Shown in pieces: positions 14,248 to 14,889 of a stretch of 14,889 bases of DNA (position 1 is the stretch's first letter; each line of letters starts with the position of its first letter). The notes below the pieces were generated by a model. It ran no database searches. It was not told where the DNA came from and worked only from the letters and a program-made list of their open reading frames with translations. Location: positions 1-14,889 of the forward strand of contig JAPUHH010000110.1 in the NCBI GenBank assembly GCA_027297825.1, read 5' to 3'. The translations under genes and the position numbers were made by a program. Origin of the DNA: Gammaproteobacteria bacterium. Lineage in GTDB: Bacteria > Pseudomonadota > Gammaproteobacteria > UBA4575.

Positions 14248-14889
14248 ATGATCGAATTTATCTCCGAATACGGATTATTTTTAGCTAAAGCACTTACTTT
14301 GCTGATATTCATCTGGCTACTCATTAGCCTGATATTTTCTTTTTCAAAAAAGGCACATGCAGAAGACCATTTTGAAATCACTCATCTAAATGGAAAATTC
14401 AAATCCATGTCGGATTCACTTCGCCTCTCTGTATTACCCAAAAAAGAACTGAAAAAAGCAAAAAAACAACGCAAAAAAGAAGCCAAACAAGAAAGGAAAG
14501 CCACAAGCAGTACAGACAAAAAACGCATCTTCGTATTAAATTTTTTAGGCAATATCAAAGCCACTGCCGTACGTCACATGCGCAAAGAAATTACCGCAAT
14601 ATTATCTGTAGCCTCCAGCAATGATGAAGTCGTAGTCTGCTTAGAAAATGCAGGTGGCTTAGTGCACGAACATGGTTTTGCCGCATCACAACTGCTGCGC
14701 ATTAAGAAAAAAGGCATTCCACTTACAGTTGCAGTAGACAAAGTTGCCGCAAGCGGAGGTTATATGATGGCCTGTGTCGCAGATAAAATTCTAGCTGCTC
14801 CATTTGCTATTGTCGGCTCAATTGGGGTGCTTGCGCAGCTACCCAACTTTAACCGCATGCTCGACAAACATGGCATTGATTTTGAATTA
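14248..14889 (+). CDS. sohB: SohB inner-membrane S49 peptidase, N-terminal part (cut by window edge)
   Basis: The first 214 codons of a SohB-type signal-peptide-peptidase-family (S49) serine protease are present; the frame is open to the last base of the window, so the gene is partial only because of the edge. An N-terminal membrane helix spans about 9-31. A very Lys-rich stretch follows (about 65-92, PKKELKKAKKQRKKEAK). The protease domain begins near KRIFVLNFLGNI (92-103). The nucleophile is expected to be Ser169 in AASGGYMMACVADKI, followed by PFAIVGSIGVLAQLPNFN, which is diagnostic for SohB. The usual length is about 350 residues. AGGA at 14234-14237 is a reasonable ribosome-binding site, ten bases before the ATG. 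It probably shares a transcript with the reductase gene. The role is believed to be cleanup of membrane peptides. Confidence 0.9.
   Translation, partial: MIEFISEYGLFLAKALTLLIFIWLLISLIFSFSKKAHAEDHFEITHLNGKFKSMSDSLRLSVLPKKELKKAKKQRKKEAKQERKATSSTDKKRIFVLNFLGNIKATAVRHMRKEITAILSVASSNDEVVVCLENAGGLVHEHGFAASQLLRIKKKGIPLTVAVDKVAASGGYMMACVADKILAAPFAIVGSIGVLAQLPNFNRMLDKHGIDFEL

Noticed and set aside
1..14889. Defence system, CRISPR array, integron, insertion sequence, tRNA or rRNA gene
   Set aside because: I looked for spaced direct repeats, transposase or integrase motifs, cloverleaf-like sequence and toxin-antitoxin pairs and found none; almost all the coding sequence is conserved housekeeping.

Overview
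This window is a piece of a gammaproteobacterial chromosome. The evidence is the gene order on the minus strand: mutL, miaA, hfq, hflX, hflK, hflC, a DUF2065 (YjeT-type) gene, hisZ and purA. This arrangement is typical of many non-enteric gammaproteobacteria. Base composition is moderately AT-rich in the core genes and clearly AT-rich between genes. I cannot fix the genus from sequence alone; nothing visible marks it as a plasmid, phage or integrative element.

Layout. Positions 1-2060 are gene-poor and accessory-like. They hold a 46-codon small ORF, a DsrE-family gene whose GC content stands far above its surroundings, about 500 bases of AT-rich DNA with a hairpin-forming inverted repeat, a glycine-zipper surface-antigen lipoprotein gene with a good intrinsic terminator, and a possible remnant of an outer-membrane beta-barrel gene. 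Positions 2070-13322 are densely packed and almost all on the minus strand: (transcription order) a small unknown gene, mutL, miaA, hfq, hflX, hflK, hflC, DUF2065, hisZ, purA, then galE. A cyclic-phosphodiesterase-like gene lies on the opposite strand between purA and galE and touches both. From 13389 transcription goes rightward: a stand-alone RibD C-terminal-domain reductase, then sohB, cut by the window edge.

How the genes relate. mutL serves mismatch repair, miaA modifies tRNA, hfq is the sRNA chaperone, hflX is a ribosome-associated GTPase, and hflK/hflC form the membrane complex that controls FtsH. hisZ and purA link histidine and AMP synthesis. Short gaps suggest co-transcription from hflK to purA, and a plausible sigma-70 promoter precedes hflK. 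Two genes of the cluster (hflX and miaA) start with TTG. The hfq leader carries a run of A-R-N triplets that fits an Hfq autoregulatory site.

Most of the window is conserved housekeeping sequence. I did not find a defence system, CRISPR array, integron, insertion sequence or RNA gene. The most interesting points are the tightly overlapping antisense phosphodiesterase gene, the hfq leader, the endonuclease-type MutL, and the compositionally foreign DsrE gene.
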